Source: Zobellia amurskyensis (lineage in GTDB: Bacteria > Bacteroidota > Bacteroidia > Flavobacteriales > Flavobacteriaceae). Taken from it: a stretch of 64,000 bases of DNA. The stretch's first letter is position 1. Every line of letters begins with the position of its first letter. The notes beneath the pieces were generated by a model. It made no database searches, was not told the DNA's origin, and saw nothing but the letters and a program-made list of their open reading frames with translations. Shown piece after piece: positions 26,341 through 36,978 of the stretch. A program made the translations under genes and the position numbers. Location of the stretch: positions 99,468-163,467 of the forward strand of contig NZ_RCNR01000009.1 of the NCBI RefSeq assembly GCF_009725985.1, given 5' to 3'.

Positions 26341-26551
26341 CAATAAAATGGGGATAATTGTTTTGCCCGTGAAGCCTTCCACAGTGCTATGTAAATTCTA
26401 AATAATTTGTTTTATTCCCAAGGTGCTAACCCAAATGAACAATCCACTAAAGATTACATAAGATAGCAAAAGTAACTACAAATAATCATTAAATGCATGT
26501 ATACCCCTTTAAAACACATCTGTATGACTTTCAGAAAAATAAAGGTCCAAA

Positions 26552-28873
26552 TCAAAAAGGATAGCCTATGGCAAAATTGAAGATAAGATTCCCGCTTCCA
26601 CCATCTATAAAAGGTGTTCGCAACCGTTCGCCTTCCGGTAAATAGGGCACTTGTAATGGAGAGGCAAAATCAAAGCGTATAACAAAACTTTGAATATCTA
26701 CACGCAGCCCAAAACCAACACCTACACCCAACTCTTTCATCCAATCAGAACCAAACTTGCCTTCTGTAGTTAGCTGCTCGTTAAAGGCGATACTTTCTTC
26801 TGATTCATCCTCTCCTACATCTGCTTCGTTCGTTAACCAAACATTACCGGCATCTACAAAGAGAGCACCCTTTAAATAAGACCATATAGGAAATCTATAT
26901 TCAAGATTCGCTTCTAACCTAAGGTTACCTGATTGATCAAAGTAAGAACTGGTACTATCCTCATCACTACTAAATGTACCAGGACCTAAAGAACGTATTT
27001 GAAACGCCCGAACGCTATACGGACCACCGGAGTAAAACTGTTTTACAAACGGTAAGGTCGATGAATTACCGTACGGAATTCCCCAACCCGCGTATAAGCG
27101 ACTTACCACGGCACTTTCTTTGCCCCATTTTAGATAATACCTAAAATCTATATCCGCTTTGGCATATTGCGCATATTCCAGTCCAAATGCGGTACTCTTT
27201 CCTCCGTTCAACAAACTCAGGGTATTTCCTGCTACATCTAGACTTGTAGACACATAAATAGGGCGATCCTTATTCTCATCTACCAGTTCATTATAGGTAA
27301 AGGTATAATTGAGTCCTGCAATAAACTGCTGTTCAAAACTACTGCTCAGATATGAATTATTCGCTAGGATTTCCTCGAATTCTTCTGTGGTATCCGTCAG
27401 GTTTACATACGTAACACTTATGGGGTTCAATTCATGATATACAAACTTATTGGCGTTCCATGTATACCCAAATGAGCCATTAAAAGAGGTTAACGTATAG
27501 AGTTTACTGCGTTTTAGAATGTCGCCTCCCAAACTTATTTTGGTCTTTGGAACGGCGTAGTTAAATCTACTGGGTGAAAAAGGCACTAACCTAGGCAAAA
27601 GCAAATTTGCTTTTAATCCACCCGCAATACTCGTTAATCCTGCATTATCCCCACCAGACAATTGAGTCTCATAGGCAAAGTTACCGGTTAGGCTAAAGGT
27701 TTCCCCTCCGTTAAAAACATTACGGTTGTTATAAGTCACCGCTATTCCCGGTCCTGCAAAGCCATTGGATTTGGTTACCGCTTGAAGTTCTGTTCTAATG
27801 GACCTTTTGGTTAAGGGCGATAAAAAGATATCCGCGTTCAATAAACCTTTGTTATCCACCATGGAAGTGTCCATCTCATTAAACCGAATGTTCACGAATT
27901 TATAACTGCCCAAGGCCGCTAAACGGTTACTGGTAAGGCGTGCCGTTTCTGAATTGTATTTCTGTCCTTTCTCAAAAAGTATATAAGGTTCCAAACGCTT
28001 CGGTTTAAAGAATTCTTCATCTTGAATAAATTGAATACCGTTTTCTTCCGTAATTTCCGAAGCTTGTGGTAAGCTATCATTTTCAATGGAATAATTAGGA
28101 TAGACCGCAATGGAATCAATGGTATACGGAATAATGGACTTTTCCGGTGTGCCCTTTTTTAAGCGTAAGAACAAATCAAATTTTCTATTATCATAGCGAT
28201 TGGTATCGGCCTCAAAAATCAAAAAATCAGGATTAAAGTTATAATAACCTCGGTTCTTAAGATGCCCATCTATACGTTCGCGCTCATACTTTAAGAGTTC
28301 CAAATCAAAACGTTCACCTGCTTTCAGCTTGGTGTCCGTCATGGCTAGTTCTATTTCGTCATAAATAGGCAAACTATCTTTGTCAATTTTCCATTGCTCC
28401 AAAGTATAGGGCTTGGGTAATTCTGCTTTGTAATTCACCGAAGCATACTTTTTGGTACTATCTATTTCTGTAGAGACCTTACTGTAGAAGAAGCCACGGT
28501 TATCAAGACGGTTGAGCATAAGCTCCTCAATACGGTCCGTATTCACATCACTAAGGTATACGGGCTCCTCGCCTATTTTTTTATTCAACCATTTATTTAG
28601 AAAACCGGGTTTTTCCCGCTGCGCTTTGTAATGGTAGTACAGTCCAAGACGCATTCCCAAAACTGTAGAATTAGCGGTTGGCCTCACCAAGGTATTCAAC
28701 TCTTGTTCCACTGGTGTAAGCGCTCGTTTTTCCTCTTCCGAATCTACCGTAATTTCTGCTCCCGTAAACAAAGTTTCGTCCTCGGGTATGTATTTGCTCA
28801 CGCTACAACCGTAGGGTACCGCTAAAAAAAGCAGTAAGCAAACTCGCAAAAAAACTGTTGTCTTCAACTTCAT
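26552..28873 (-). CDS. tamL: TamL, BamA-related outer-membrane lipoprotein
   Basis: An outer-membrane beta-barrel of the Omp85 superfamily. The first 23 residues are a lipoprotein signal ending VPYGC, so Cys23 should be lipidated; that distinguishes the Bacteroidota TamL from proteobacterial TamA. Residues about 45-380 contain POTRA-like periplasmic domains, and about 390-773 the 16-strand barrel with the FYSGGPYSVRAFQIRSLGPG lid-like motif and a terminal FNFAIGYPF strand ending in Phe. It probably acts with TamB to insert or transport lipids and proteins at the outer membrane. The gene starts one base after the tamB stop, so they are one operon. Confidence 0.9.
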   Translation of the reverse strand: MKLKTTVFLRVCLLLFLAVPYGCSVSKYIPEDETLFTGAEITVDSEEEKRALTPVEQELNTLVRPTANSTVLGMRLGLYYHYKAQREKPGFLNKWLNKKIGEEPVYLSDVNTDRIEELMLNRLDNRGFFYSKVSTEIDSTKKYASVNYKAELPKPYTLEQWKIDKDSLPIYDEIELAMTDTKLKAGERFDLELLKYERERIDGHLKNRGYYNFNPDFLIFEADTNRYDNRKFDLFLRLKKGTPEKSIIPYTIDSIAVYPNYSIENDSLPQASEITEENGIQFIQDEEFFKPKRLEPYILFEKGQKYNSETARLTSNRLAALGSYKFVNIRFNEMDTSMVDNKGLLNADIFLSPLTKRSIRTELQAVTKSNGFAGPGIAVTYNNRNVFNGGETFSLTGNFAYETQLSGGDNAGLTSIAGGLKANLLLPRLVPFSPSRFNYAVPKTKISLGGDILKRSKLYTLTSFNGSFGYTWNANKFVYHELNPISVTYVNLTDTTEEFEEILANNSYLSSSFEQQFIAGLNYTFTYNELVDENKDRPIYVSTSLDVAGNTLSLLNGGKSTAFGLEYAQYAKADIDFRYYLKWGKESAVVSRLYAGWGIPYGNSSTLPFVKQFYSGGPYSVRAFQIRSLGPGTFSSDEDSTSSYFDQSGNLRLEANLEYRFPIWSYLKGALFVDAGNVWLTNEADVGEDESEESIAFNEQLTTEGKFGSDWMKELGVGVGFGLRVDIQSFVIRFDFASPLQVPYLPEGERLRTPFIDGGSGNLIFNFAIGYPF

Positions 28874-28874
28874 A

Positions 28875-31800
28875 TTAGTTATCCGCCTTTTGTTCTTCTT
28901 CTTTATCAGATTTGGTTTTCTTTTCTTTTTCTTCGGTGTTATCCTTTAAGGGATTGAACAACTGACTGAACTTATTGAATTCCCTATTGAAAATAACGGC
29001 CATTCCGGTGACGATCAGCTGACCGTCAATAATATTCTCATACTCACTTTTACGAAAACCGCGCAAACGGTATCTTCCGTCTTTGGTGAGTAGATATTCC
29101 AAACTTACATTACCAATTATGGGTGTCTGTTCTTGTCCGGACTGTGCACTACCCTCTACATCTACAGCGCTACCGGCAGTTACGACCAAACGGTCATCAA
29201 ATAATTTTTTCTTTGCATTTATGTTGAGTTGGGTTCGGTCTTGTGGACTATCACCTTGGTAATCCGTAAAACTATCCAGGTCAAAATCTACCTCAACGCC
29301 CGTATTGCCAAACACCTTATCCGAAAATGCATTTAGCTCGCCCGATAAGACTTTATTTACATTATCCCTGGCAATGGCAGCCGTTCCCCCAGAACTTCCA
29401 TCACTACCCGAATCAGGATAAAACCGATTTAGTGCCAGCAATGAAAACACTTGTTTGTTCAGTTCCGCTTCTTGGCCGTTCAGTTGCTGTACACGCCCGT
29501 ATACCGCACCGCTCAAGGCACCTTGTTCATCTTCGGGCATATCTAGACCAAAAGATAAATCGGGCTGCAGCAGTTCCCCATCTACGTTCAAATAGACCAA
29601 GAAAGGTAATACCTCTTGGTATTTTGAACTCACACTAATATCTTCACTTGAGACTACGGAAGACATTAAAGGCTCCGCCGAAGTTTCTACACTGTACACC
29701 GCGGTAACATCCAGCTTTGCATCGGTGGGGTCTCCTTGCCAAGTGATAGTACTTCCGGGATTGATCTCAAACCTTCGTTTTACTAGATTATATAGATTGG
29801 TCTCATAATGTCCGGATTTTAGCTCGTACCTACCCGAAAGGTTGATTCTCCCGTTGGGCTCAATATTCAAGTTTAGGGCGGCATCTCCGGAAACCTCAAG
29901 ATTATCTCCCGTTCGCTCGTCTATAATAACATGAAAATCGGCATCCTCGGCAATTTCCAAAACGGTTCGGACATCCATTCCCTGAAAAAAGGAAGGCGTT
30001 TCTTCTTGATCATTACGGGTTAAGATAGCATCGGGATTTTCACGGTTCACAAAAAGAACCACCCCGTCCCGTTCCTCCACATCTAATTGCGATTCGGGTA
30101 CCACATAGGTGATATCCGTAATTTTACGAATACGCAGTTTGCCACTTACTTTGGGCAGCTCCAGGTCGCCCTCCACCTTTATGTCTGCATCCAAACTAGC
30201 GACTCCGTAATAGAGTTCATTATCTTCTTTTGTGGAGTTCAGCACTCTAAAGTTTTCCGCATCCAGTTGTAAATCAAAAGAAGGGTTTAAAAGCTCTTCC
30301 GTAAGCACGGCACCATGTATCGTGAAGTCGCTTCCATCTGCATCCGCTATCTGAAACGCATCAAAATAAACGCCTTCCGTGTCCAATTTTAACTGTTCAT
30401 CAGCAATCTTAAAAACTGAATTTAAAGCCGCTACATTAAAATCTACACCCGTAAAATTCAAGGTTCCATCATATTCTGGAGCAGCAGTGGTTCCTGATAC
30501 ATTTATTTTCCCTGAAAAGGCTCCATGGGAATCTTTAATGGCTCCCTGCGTAAACGCTTCTAACGTTTTTAGCTCCACTCTGTTTAAATCTAAATCGAGG
30601 TTCAATTGCGCTCCTTTTTCCGAAGCCGCATAGTCTCCGGTTAAATCAAGGTCTGCACCACCTTCTTTTAAAGCGAGGTTGAAGTCGTAAGCTGCATTTC
30701 CAGTGGAATTGGCTTTTAGACTCAAATTGCCCAAAGGATTCTGAAGTGCTTCCAAAGAGTTAATTTTAAAATCAGCCACCAGTCCCGTTGCCCCAAAAGG
30801 ATTCTCAATAATCAAATCACCTTTTACCAGACCGGACGCTAAAGTTTCATCCGGATTCAAGAGGCTTAGAAACGTTTGCAACCTAAAATTATCGAACACA
30901 ATACCTATGTGTTCTTTTTCCTGATTTGGTAACTGATCACTGAGCGTTAAGGACTGGTCATTCCGGGTGAAATTTACATTTTGGAATTGCAACAACTTAT
31001 CCCCTATAACAATCTGATTATCCTCTGGAACCGACCATTTTTTCTTGTTCAGAACCAAATTGGAAGGGTCTATATGAATACGTGTAGTGTCTTTTGAAAA
31101 TGTGAGTTGAGAGGAAATATGTGCAGTGGCCTCGTTATCATCCATGGCTATAAAATCCATGAACAGCTTTTTGCTTTTCAGATTACCTTCAACAAAGGTC
31201 CGTTTTATAAGAACCGGGTCCGATACGAGACCGGCAAAACCAGCGGTAAAATCCAAATTGGTCGCGTTGCCCGTTACCCTAGCGTTCAAACTATCTATGG
31301 AACTACCTTGATAGGCTACGGAGGGCACGTGTACATTCGCATTCAATTTTCGTGTAGCGGCATCAAAATCAGCATCTATCAAAACCGAATCCAAGCGGTC
31401 TACGTCCCGTAAAAACACCTCGGTCAGGAATGGCGTTGGGGCCAGCTTCAAATTCATTTTCAACCGAACCGAATCTCTTACGGTCACACTATCCTGTTCG
31501 TCTTTAAAATAGTTTTCAAATTGCCGTGTTAGCGCATCGCTCAAACCTTTTGGAGAAGCGTTGGATTTTAAACTGGCCACCAAAAAATCACTATCCACCG
31601 AGACGTTGGTATTGGTGTCATCTATATACGATTGTAGGCTGACAGGCCCCACTTGATACTGCTCATTGTCATAGACCGCCACCCCATTTTCTATCTGGGC
31701 ATCTATGTTGTAGGCCTCGGCATTGCCTGAAAATTTTCCGTTAAGTTGAAGCCCCGCTTTTATGCTCTCTTTGGTAAGACCTAACGCGTACAGGTCTGCA

Positions 31801-33878
31801 CCAATGACGTTTAGGTCCAAATCTAACTTTGAATTTACCGAGTCCAGAACCACTTGGGTCTTTGCCAAGAGATTCAGGTTTTCATCCTTAAAAGCAAGGT
31901 CTACCGCCCCTTTTCCGTTTTCAATCTCACCTTCCAGCTTCAGCGCCGAAAAATCATAATTGCTGAATGTCAATTGGGTAAAATCCGTTTTAAGTTTTGC
32001 ATCTAGATGGTTCATTGTTCCTCCCCCGGAAACATCCATAGTAAATGAAACAGCGCCCAATTGCGGGTTGTTCAACAAAGTATTCAGTTGTAGGCTATCC
32101 ACTTTTACGTTTCCGTCAAAACGCATCTCTTGGCCATCTTGATACGCCCCCTTAGCGGCAATGGTTCCTTCGGGAATTTTTAATCTTGCTTGGGCGGTGA
32201 GGTCATTTACTTTTCCACTGGCCTGGGCATCTAGGGCAATGGTTTTGGGCAGCGAAATGCCCAATTCTTTTTCTGAAACGAATTGTGCCACATCCTCTTT
32301 TATCGTGTTGAGCGAAATAGTTTCAAAATTGAAGTAAAGCGAATCCGGTTGAGTTACATTCTGTACATTTCCCTGTGCAGCAAATTGAGTGGTTTGCCCC
32401 CAATTGAGCTGCATATTCTTTATATCGATTCTTTGCAAAGTTCCCTGTGCCGAAATTTCACCTTGTACGGGATGTTCCGCAGCGGAAACCATATAAACAT
32501 TCTCCGCTAATTCTGGTTGTAGCGCGAATGCATCCTGCACATCCAAATAAATATCTTGAAGCCTGATATCCACCTCGGCCCGCTCTGGAGTATCCATTAA
32601 TGCGTCTATGGACGGATACTTCAATGTCATTTGACCTGCTAAAGAACTCCTATCAATATTGAGTTTCAAGCCTTTCAGCGAAGCAGATGTGTCATCTACC
32701 TTGGCATCAAAAATTAGATTTTGCAATGCCAGCCCGCTCTGTTCGGAAAAGGAAAGTGCGTTTAGGTTTATGGCTACTTCTTGCGGCCGGTATTGTATCT
32801 CCTCCGCTTGAAGTTTAAAATTAGAAAGTGAGATGGCGTTCGGGTTGAACTTACCTTTTTCCGGTTGCGCCGCCCCCATGGCATAGGCAATAGAATTATT
32901 CTGAAAATCTATTTCATCTACACGCACCTCAAATTTTGGCCATTCAAAGCTTGCAGAACCTCCAGTTGTTTCGGTGGAATCCGCAATTTCAGTAGCTGTC
33001 GGAAGTTGTAAGGAAATGGTGGAACCTTGTAGTGCGATCCTATCCACCTCTATATCGTTCGTTGTTAAGTCGGCTTTGGGCAGTTCTAACTCAAAATCCT
33101 GAACATCTAATTTCGCGCTAATGGAATCCGGAACGGAACTATAGTCCGCTTTTACATTTTGTAGTTGCAAAAAGTCTACTGCAAAGTACGGCAGAGTCGT
33201 TTCCGTAGTATCTTCGGAAATAAAAGGCTTGGTCTGTTTATAGAAGATATCAGTGTTGGATAATTTCAGTTCATCTAGTTCAAACCGTAACTGTTCCAAA
33301 TCCGTTTCATCTGCATCCAGTACCAATTCGCCTAATTGAATGCGACTATCTATTCCCAAAAATCGGTCATCATAGACCAAATTAAAATCTTTGAAATCCA
33401 GCTCCCCAATAGTTATCTGCATGGGTTCACTTTCTGTTGTAACAGCAGTAGTATCTGCCGTAACAAAAGCATCGATTAGAAAATTGAAATTAAAATCTTC
33501 GGAATCGGCATCTCTGGTAACACTAGCGCGCAAACCTTCCCAGGTGGCGGACTTCAAATTAAGTTCATTACTAAAAACTAGAGGTGAAATGGGCAAGTTC
33601 AATTCCAGATTTTTAGAATAGACCAAGGTGTCACCCTTAGTATCTTCCAAATACAATCCTTCTAAAAAAATATTTCCTGAAAAGGTTAAGTATAACCGGT
33701 CTATCTCAACTTTAGTGTTCGTCTTTTGAGACACGTAGTTGGTGAGTTTACCCACTATAATATCCTGCCCCCACTGGCTTCGGATAAAAAGCACCAAACC
33801 AAAAAACAACACCGCCAACACTAAGAACACCCGTCCTAAGCGCCGCAGCCACCTATTTTTTCTTTTCTCCTTTTGCAT
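28875..33878 (-). CDS. tamB: TamB, translocation and assembly module / AsmA-like bridge protein
   Basis: A 1667-residue periplasm-spanning protein. One N-terminal membrane helix (about 14-34, LGRVFLVLAVLFFGLVLF) anchors it to the inner membrane. Most of the rest is a long beta-rich taco-like groove of repeated TamB/AsmA segments thought to carry lipids to the outer membrane. The C-terminal ~350 residues are the conserved DUF490/TamB domain (INLSGRYELKSGHYET, ITWQGDPTDAKLDVTAVYSV), followed by a charged tail. The ATG at 33878 is preferred to a TTG three codons earlier. TamL is encoded directly after. Confidence 0.9.
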   Translation of the reverse strand: MQKEKRKNRWLRRLGRVFLVLAVLFFGLVLFIRSQWGQDIIVGKLTNYVSQKTNTKVEIDRLYLTFSGNIFLEGLYLEDTKGDTLVYSKNLELNLPISPLVFSNELNLKSATWEGLRASVTRDADSEDFNFNFLIDAFVTADTTAVTTESEPMQITIGELDFKDFNLVYDDRFLGIDSRIQLGELVLDADETDLEQLRFELDELKLSNTDIFYKQTKPFISEDTTETTLPYFAVDFLQLQNVKADYSSVPDSISAKLDVQDFELELPKADLTTNDIEVDRIALQGSTISLQLPTATEIADSTETTGGSASFEWPKFEVRVDEIDFQNNSIAYAMGAAQPEKGKFNPNAISLSNFKLQAEEIQYRPQEVAINLNALSFSEQSGLALQNLIFDAKVDDTSASLKGLKLNIDRSSLAGQMTLKYPSIDALMDTPERAEVDIRLQDIYLDVQDAFALQPELAENVYMVSAAEHPVQGEISAQGTLQRIDIKNMQLNWGQTTQFAAQGNVQNVTQPDSLYFNFETISLNTIKEDVAQFVSEKELGISLPKTIALDAQASGKVNDLTAQARLKIPEGTIAAKGAYQDGQEMRFDGNVKVDSLQLNTLLNNPQLGAVSFTMDVSGGGTMNHLDAKLKTDFTQLTFSNYDFSALKLEGEIENGKGAVDLAFKDENLNLLAKTQVVLDSVNSKLDLDLNVIGADLYALGLTKESIKAGLQLNGKFSGNAEAYNIDAQIENGVAVYDNEQYQVGPVSLQSYIDDTNTNVSVDSDFLVASLKSNASPKGLSDALTRQFENYFKDEQDSVTVRDSVRLKMNLKLAPTPFLTEVFLRDVDRLDSVLIDADFDAATRKLNANVHVPSVAYQGSSIDSLNARVTGNATNLDFTAGFAGLVSDPVLIKRTFVEGNLKSKKLFMDFIAMDDNEATAHISSQLTFSKDTTRIHIDPSNLVLNKKKWSVPEDNQIVIGDKLLQFQNVNFTRNDQSLTLSDQLPNQEKEHIGIVFDNFRLQTFLSLLNPDETLASGLVKGDLIIENPFGATGLVADFKINSLEALQNPLGNLSLKANSTGNAAYDFNLALKEGGADLDLTGDYAASEKGAQLNLDLDLNRVELKTLEAFTQGAIKDSHGAFSGKINVSGTTAAPEYDGTLNFTGVDFNVAALNSVFKIADEQLKLDTEGVYFDAFQIADADGSDFTIHGAVLTEELLNPSFDLQLDAENFRVLNSTKEDNELYYGVASLDADIKVEGDLELPKVSGKLRIRKITDITYVVPESQLDVEERDGVVLFVNRENPDAILTRNDQEETPSFFQGMDVRTVLEIAEDADFHVIIDERTGDNLEVSGDAALNLNIEPNGRINLSGRYELKSGHYETNLYNLVKRRFEINPGSTITWQGDPTDAKLDVTAVYSVETSAEPLMSSVVSSEDISVSSKYQEVLPFLVYLNVDGELLQPDLSFGLDMPEDEQGALSGAVYGRVQQLNGQEAELNKQVFSLLALNRFYPDSGSDGSSGGTAAIARDNVNKVLSGELNAFSDKVFGNTGVEVDFDLDSFTDYQGDSPQDRTQLNINAKKKLFDDRLVVTAGSAVDVEGSAQSGQEQTPIIGNVSLEYLLTKDGRYRLRGFRKSEYENIIDGQLIVTGMAVIFNREFNKFSQLFNPLKDNTEEKEKKTKSDKEEEQKADN

Positions 33879-34013
33879 AAAGAGCAAAGATCAGTAATAA
33901 GCACATGACTTGTACGCTTTTAACAATCATATATTAACTTATTTGCTTTTGATGTTGACGATATCTGTTTCAGCCCCACAGAGATAGTTTCTTGCCAGCG
34001 TTTTAAGAAGTAC

Positions 34014-34769
34014 TTATTTATTAAGTTTTTTAATGATTCTAGCCAGCTTTCTTGGCATTTCCATTGGAATTAAATGTCCCACCCTACTTAAAGCTACCGT
34101 AGATGGATTGCTCAGATTGGGTAGCACCTCATCATAAATGGCATCCGTAGAAATCACGGGATCATCATTGGAAAAAATAACATCCGTGGGGATGTTAAGT
34201 CCTTTTATACGGTCCGCAATATTGTTTTTCATACCTACGTTCAACCACCATTTCCAGGTAGTCTCCTCTATCCGCAATTGGGAATTGACCGCATATAACA
34301 ACCTTTTGTTTCCCATTTTCTTTTTGGTAGCACCATGCACGGTATTTGCTGCTTCCGCCCTATCTGGATGGTTAAGCATGCGCTTGCGTTCATCATCGGT
34401 CATATTCTCTACAGTTGGCGGAGAAGGGGCAATGAGCATCAGTTTACGGGGTAAGTTCGTGTTTTTAATTTGAGCGGCATACAGCACCAGTTTGGCACCC
34501 ATTGAATGCCCACAAAGTATATAATCCTTTAATTTCAACTCATCAATAATCACATTTATATACTGTGCCATACCGTAAATTGAAGGTTCGGCAAGTGGTC
34601 TTGTACCACCAAAACCGGGTAAATTAAGCATGATACAGGTATATCTTTTTCGCAATCTTTTGGCCAACCATTTCCAACTTCCGGCATCGCCTCCAAAATA
34701 ATGTATAAAGACAATGGTTTTCTTCCCATTGCCTATTTTCTCATACCTCAGTCCTGTATATTCGTTCAT
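34014..34769 (-). CDS. Alpha/beta hydrolase
   Basis: A 251-residue alpha/beta-hydrolase-fold enzyme with a clear triad: Ser89 in GHSMG (87-91), Asp202 or Asp203 in FSNDDPV (199-205) and His232 in VGHLIP (230-235). FIHYFGGDAGSW (21-32) forms the oxyanion-hole loop. The substrate cannot be inferred; esterase, lipase or haloperoxidase-like activities all fit. The ATG directly follows the TAA of the upstream gene (TAAATG), so the two are translationally coupled. Confidence 0.85.
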   Translation of the reverse strand: MNEYTGLRYEKIGNGKKTIVFIHYFGGDAGSWKWLAKRLRKRYTCIMLNLPGFGGTRPLAEPSIYGMAQYINVIIDELKLKDYILCGHSMGAKLVLYAAQIKNTNLPRKLMLIAPSPPTVENMTDDERKRMLNHPDRAEAANTVHGATKKKMGNKRLLYAVNSQLRIEETTWKWWLNVGMKNNIADRIKGLNIPTDVIFSNDDPVISTDAIYDEVLPNLSNPSTVALSRVGHLIPMEMPRKLARIIKKLNK

Positions 34770-35213
34770 TTATAATTCCTTTAGTGCTTCTTTAGTGAGT
34801 CTAATTTTTCGCAATCTTTCACTATGGTTTTCGAATAAGGTTTGCAATTTGGCAGGTAAAAGCGGATCGGAAATCATATAATTCGCCTCCTGTATCACCT
34901 TGTCATCTTCTGTAATCAGCTTTGTATTTAATGAATCTAGAGTGTCACAGGACAAAAGTGAATCATCGCCATACCATGTACTCAACGCTAAACAGCGCGA
35001 CGAAGGCACATAAGGCACCTTCAGGGCAGGATTCATGAAATAATTCACCAATTGCGCTTGTATCAACTGCATTTCTTCTATTCGCGATACGACTAAAGGA
35101 CTTCCAAAAGTTATCTCGGACCTTTCTTTGAGCGCTCCTAGATTGGGTAAAGCACCACAAACTTTATTAAAATAGATTTTTACTTTCCGATAAACTTTAT
35201 AATGCAGCTCCAT
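34770..35213 (-). CDS. Hypothetical protein coupled to a hydrolase
   Basis: A 147-residue soluble protein with no signal peptide or membrane segment that I do not recognise. Predicted structure is mostly helical with basic termini (KVYRKVKIYFNKV near the start and RLRKIRLTKEALKEL at the end). Two short patterns stand out: SSRCLALSTWYGDDSLLSC in the middle and ISDPLLPAKLQTLFENH after it. Its stop codon abuts the start of the hydrolase gene without a spacer base, which suggests the two products work together in equal amounts. Confidence 0.6.
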   Translation of the reverse strand: MELHYKVYRKVKIYFNKVCGALPNLGALKERSEITFGSPLVVSRIEEMQLIQAQLVNYFMNPALKVPYVPSSRCLALSTWYGDDSLLSCDTLDSLNTKLITEDDKVIQEANYMISDPLLPAKLQTLFENHSERLRKIRLTKEALKEL

Positions 35214-35381
35214 ATCCTATTCATTTAGTTCGTATTTCGTCTTTTAAAGGGGAAGATACCCCTCTCTTAAATTTACGAAATACTTTCCAAGTCTGCGAAC
35301 AGGATATGCTTTTAGGCTAACCTATAATTGTTTTGAGATCATTTATTTGGACAACATAGGTATACGAGCTGCGTGTACGTA

Positions 35382-35891
35382 TTACTCACCTCCTCTTGCC
35401 GGATAATCATTCTTTTCAATATAGTCAATAGCGTTCAATATGTCTTTCCAATCGGGGCGGGCAAAAGGCATGGATTGAACCGCGCTGGCGTACAATGTTT
35501 TATCAGGTCTTACAAGAAAAACTCCTGGTTCAGAAAAAGTATCCGGCTCAGAGTCTTTTACCCCCTTAGAAACAAACAGCCCCCATTTCCGTGCCTCTTC
35601 AATAGACAAATTATAGGCAATAGGTAGTTCGGGAACATCCCATTCCTTACCCGCTTTTTTGGCACGCTCTTCACTATCACTACTAATGGCTACTACATGA
35701 GCGCCTCTGTCCGTGAAATCCTTTAACTTCTTGGCTAATTCTTCCAAATAGTTTTTACAGACCGGACAATGCAATCCCCTATAAAAAACAAGGACTGTAA
35801 ATGAATCGCTTTTCTGAGAAGCCAGATTCCATTGGGTATCGTTTATAAGAGGTAATTCTATTTGAGGTACTTCCGTTTTAGGTTTTATCAT
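35382..35891 (-). CDS. Peroxiredoxin-like AhpC/TSA protein
   Basis: A 169-residue thioredoxin-fold protein of the peroxiredoxin-like AhpC/TSA group, expected to reduce peroxides with thiols. FYRGLHCPVCKNYL (36-49) carries Cys42, in the place of the peroxidatic Cys, and Cys45 three residues later, giving a CxxC pair. FTDRGAHVVAISSDSEERA follows. The start at 35891 (MIKPKTEV) is chosen; an upstream Met at 35933 would add 14 residues unlike the family. It is alone on the minus strand, divergent from the SDR at 36123. Confidence 0.82.
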   Translation of the reverse strand: MIKPKTEVPQIELPLINDTQWNLASQKSDSFTVLVFYRGLHCPVCKNYLEELAKKLKDFTDRGAHVVAISSDSEERAKKAGKEWDVPELPIAYNLSIEEARKWGLFVSKGVKDSEPDTFSEPGVFLVRPDKTLYASAVQSMPFARPDWKDILNAIDYIEKNDYPARGGE

Positions 35892-36122
35892 CTTTCTATG
35901 TTTTATTTTTTTGACAATCGTGATTACCACCATCGCTCCACAAAATAACGGGAACCCTATTTCCCAAATAGCCTTGATAGCAAAAATTTATGCCGTAAAA
36001 CATAATCTAAGTCCCTCATTACAATCGCTCCACATCCCAATTGCATTGAGCTATCAATTTTATGTATCGGACAATTCTAACATTGGTAAGCCATGTAATT
36101 TTATGACCTAATTACATGAGCT

Positions 36123-36941
36123 ATGCAAAAACCTAACAAAAGACTCGAAAATCAAACCTGTATTATAACGGGTTCCAGTGGTGGCATTGGTAAAGCCGTT
36201 GCGCAGGCTATGGGTGCCGAGGGCGCCAATATTGTCGTGAATTATAGAAGCTCTAAAGAAGCCGCAGAAGAAGTTGCGGATGAAATCAACAAGAACAAGC
36301 TTTGCGGCGAAGCCATTGTGATTAAATGTGATGTTAGTAAAGAGGAAGATGTAAAATCGATGTTCAAAAAGACCATTAACCACTTTGGGACGGTAGATGT
36401 CTGCGTAGCCAATGCGGGTTTGCAAATAGACCACCCTTTACATGAAATGCCCTTGGAAGCTTGGAAAAAAGTGATAGATGTAAATCTTACCGGGCAGTTC
36501 TTATGCGCCAAGGAAGCCATTAACGAATTTTTACGCCGCGGTATGCGTAAAGATGTTTCCAATTCTTTGGGAAAAATCATTCACATGAGTTCCGTGCACG
36601 AAGAAATCCCTTGGGCGGGCCATGCCAACTATGCCGCTTCAAAAGGCGGACTCTTAATGTTGATGGAAAGCATTTGCCAAGCCTACGCACCCCATAAAAT
36701 AAGGTGTAACAGTATTGCCCCGGGCGCTATTAAAACGGATATCAATAAAGATGTCTGGAGCACCAAAGAAGGCAGGGAGAATATGCTGAAACTCATACCC
36801 TATAAACAAATTGGCGTTCCGGAAGATATTGGTAGCGTGGCCAGTTGGCTGGCTTCGGATGAATCTGAATACATTAACGGAACTACCATTTTTGTAGATG
36901 GTGGAATGACGTGTTACCCTGGGTTTACCACCAACGGATAG
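36123..36941 (+). CDS. SDR family oxidoreductase (glucose 1-dehydrogenase-like)
   Basis: A 272-residue short-chain dehydrogenase. TGSSGGIG (16-23) is the cofactor loop, ANAG (96-99) the sheet motif, and Ser157, Tyr170 and Lys174 the catalytic set. VVNYRSSKEAAEE (38-50) with Arg42 suggests NADP as cofactor. The IAPGAIKTDIN and C-terminal YINGTTIFVDGGM segments match the glucose 1-dehydrogenase group, whose members often act on other sugars or alcohols. A second SDR gene follows after 37 bases. Confidence 0.86.
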   Translation: MQKPNKRLENQTCIITGSSGGIGKAVAQAMGAEGANIVVNYRSSKEAAEEVADEINKNKLCGEAIVIKCDVSKEEDVKSMFKKTINHFGTVDVCVANAGLQIDHPLHEMPLEAWKKVIDVNLTGQFLCAKEAINEFLRRGMRKDVSNSLGKIIHMSSVHEEIPWAGHANYAASKGGLLMLMESICQAYAPHKIRCNSIAPGAIKTDINKDVWSTKEGRENMLKLIPYKQIGVPEDIGSVASWLASDESEYINGTTIFVDGGMTCYPGFTTNG

Positions 36942-36978
36942 CATCGAAATAGAATTAAATATTACTTAAAAAAATACT

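Noticed and set aside
30379..32510. Plus-strand ORFs opposite tamB
   Set aside because: They are antisense to a long, well-supported coding frame and have no family features or start context.
33879..33887. TTG start for tamB
   Set aside because: An ATG three codons downstream gives a typical basic N-terminus followed by a membrane helix.
36242..36580. Minus-strand ORFs over the SDR gene at 36123
   Set aside because: The sense strand encodes a complete SDR with all catalytic motifs; the antisense frames are by-products of its composition.
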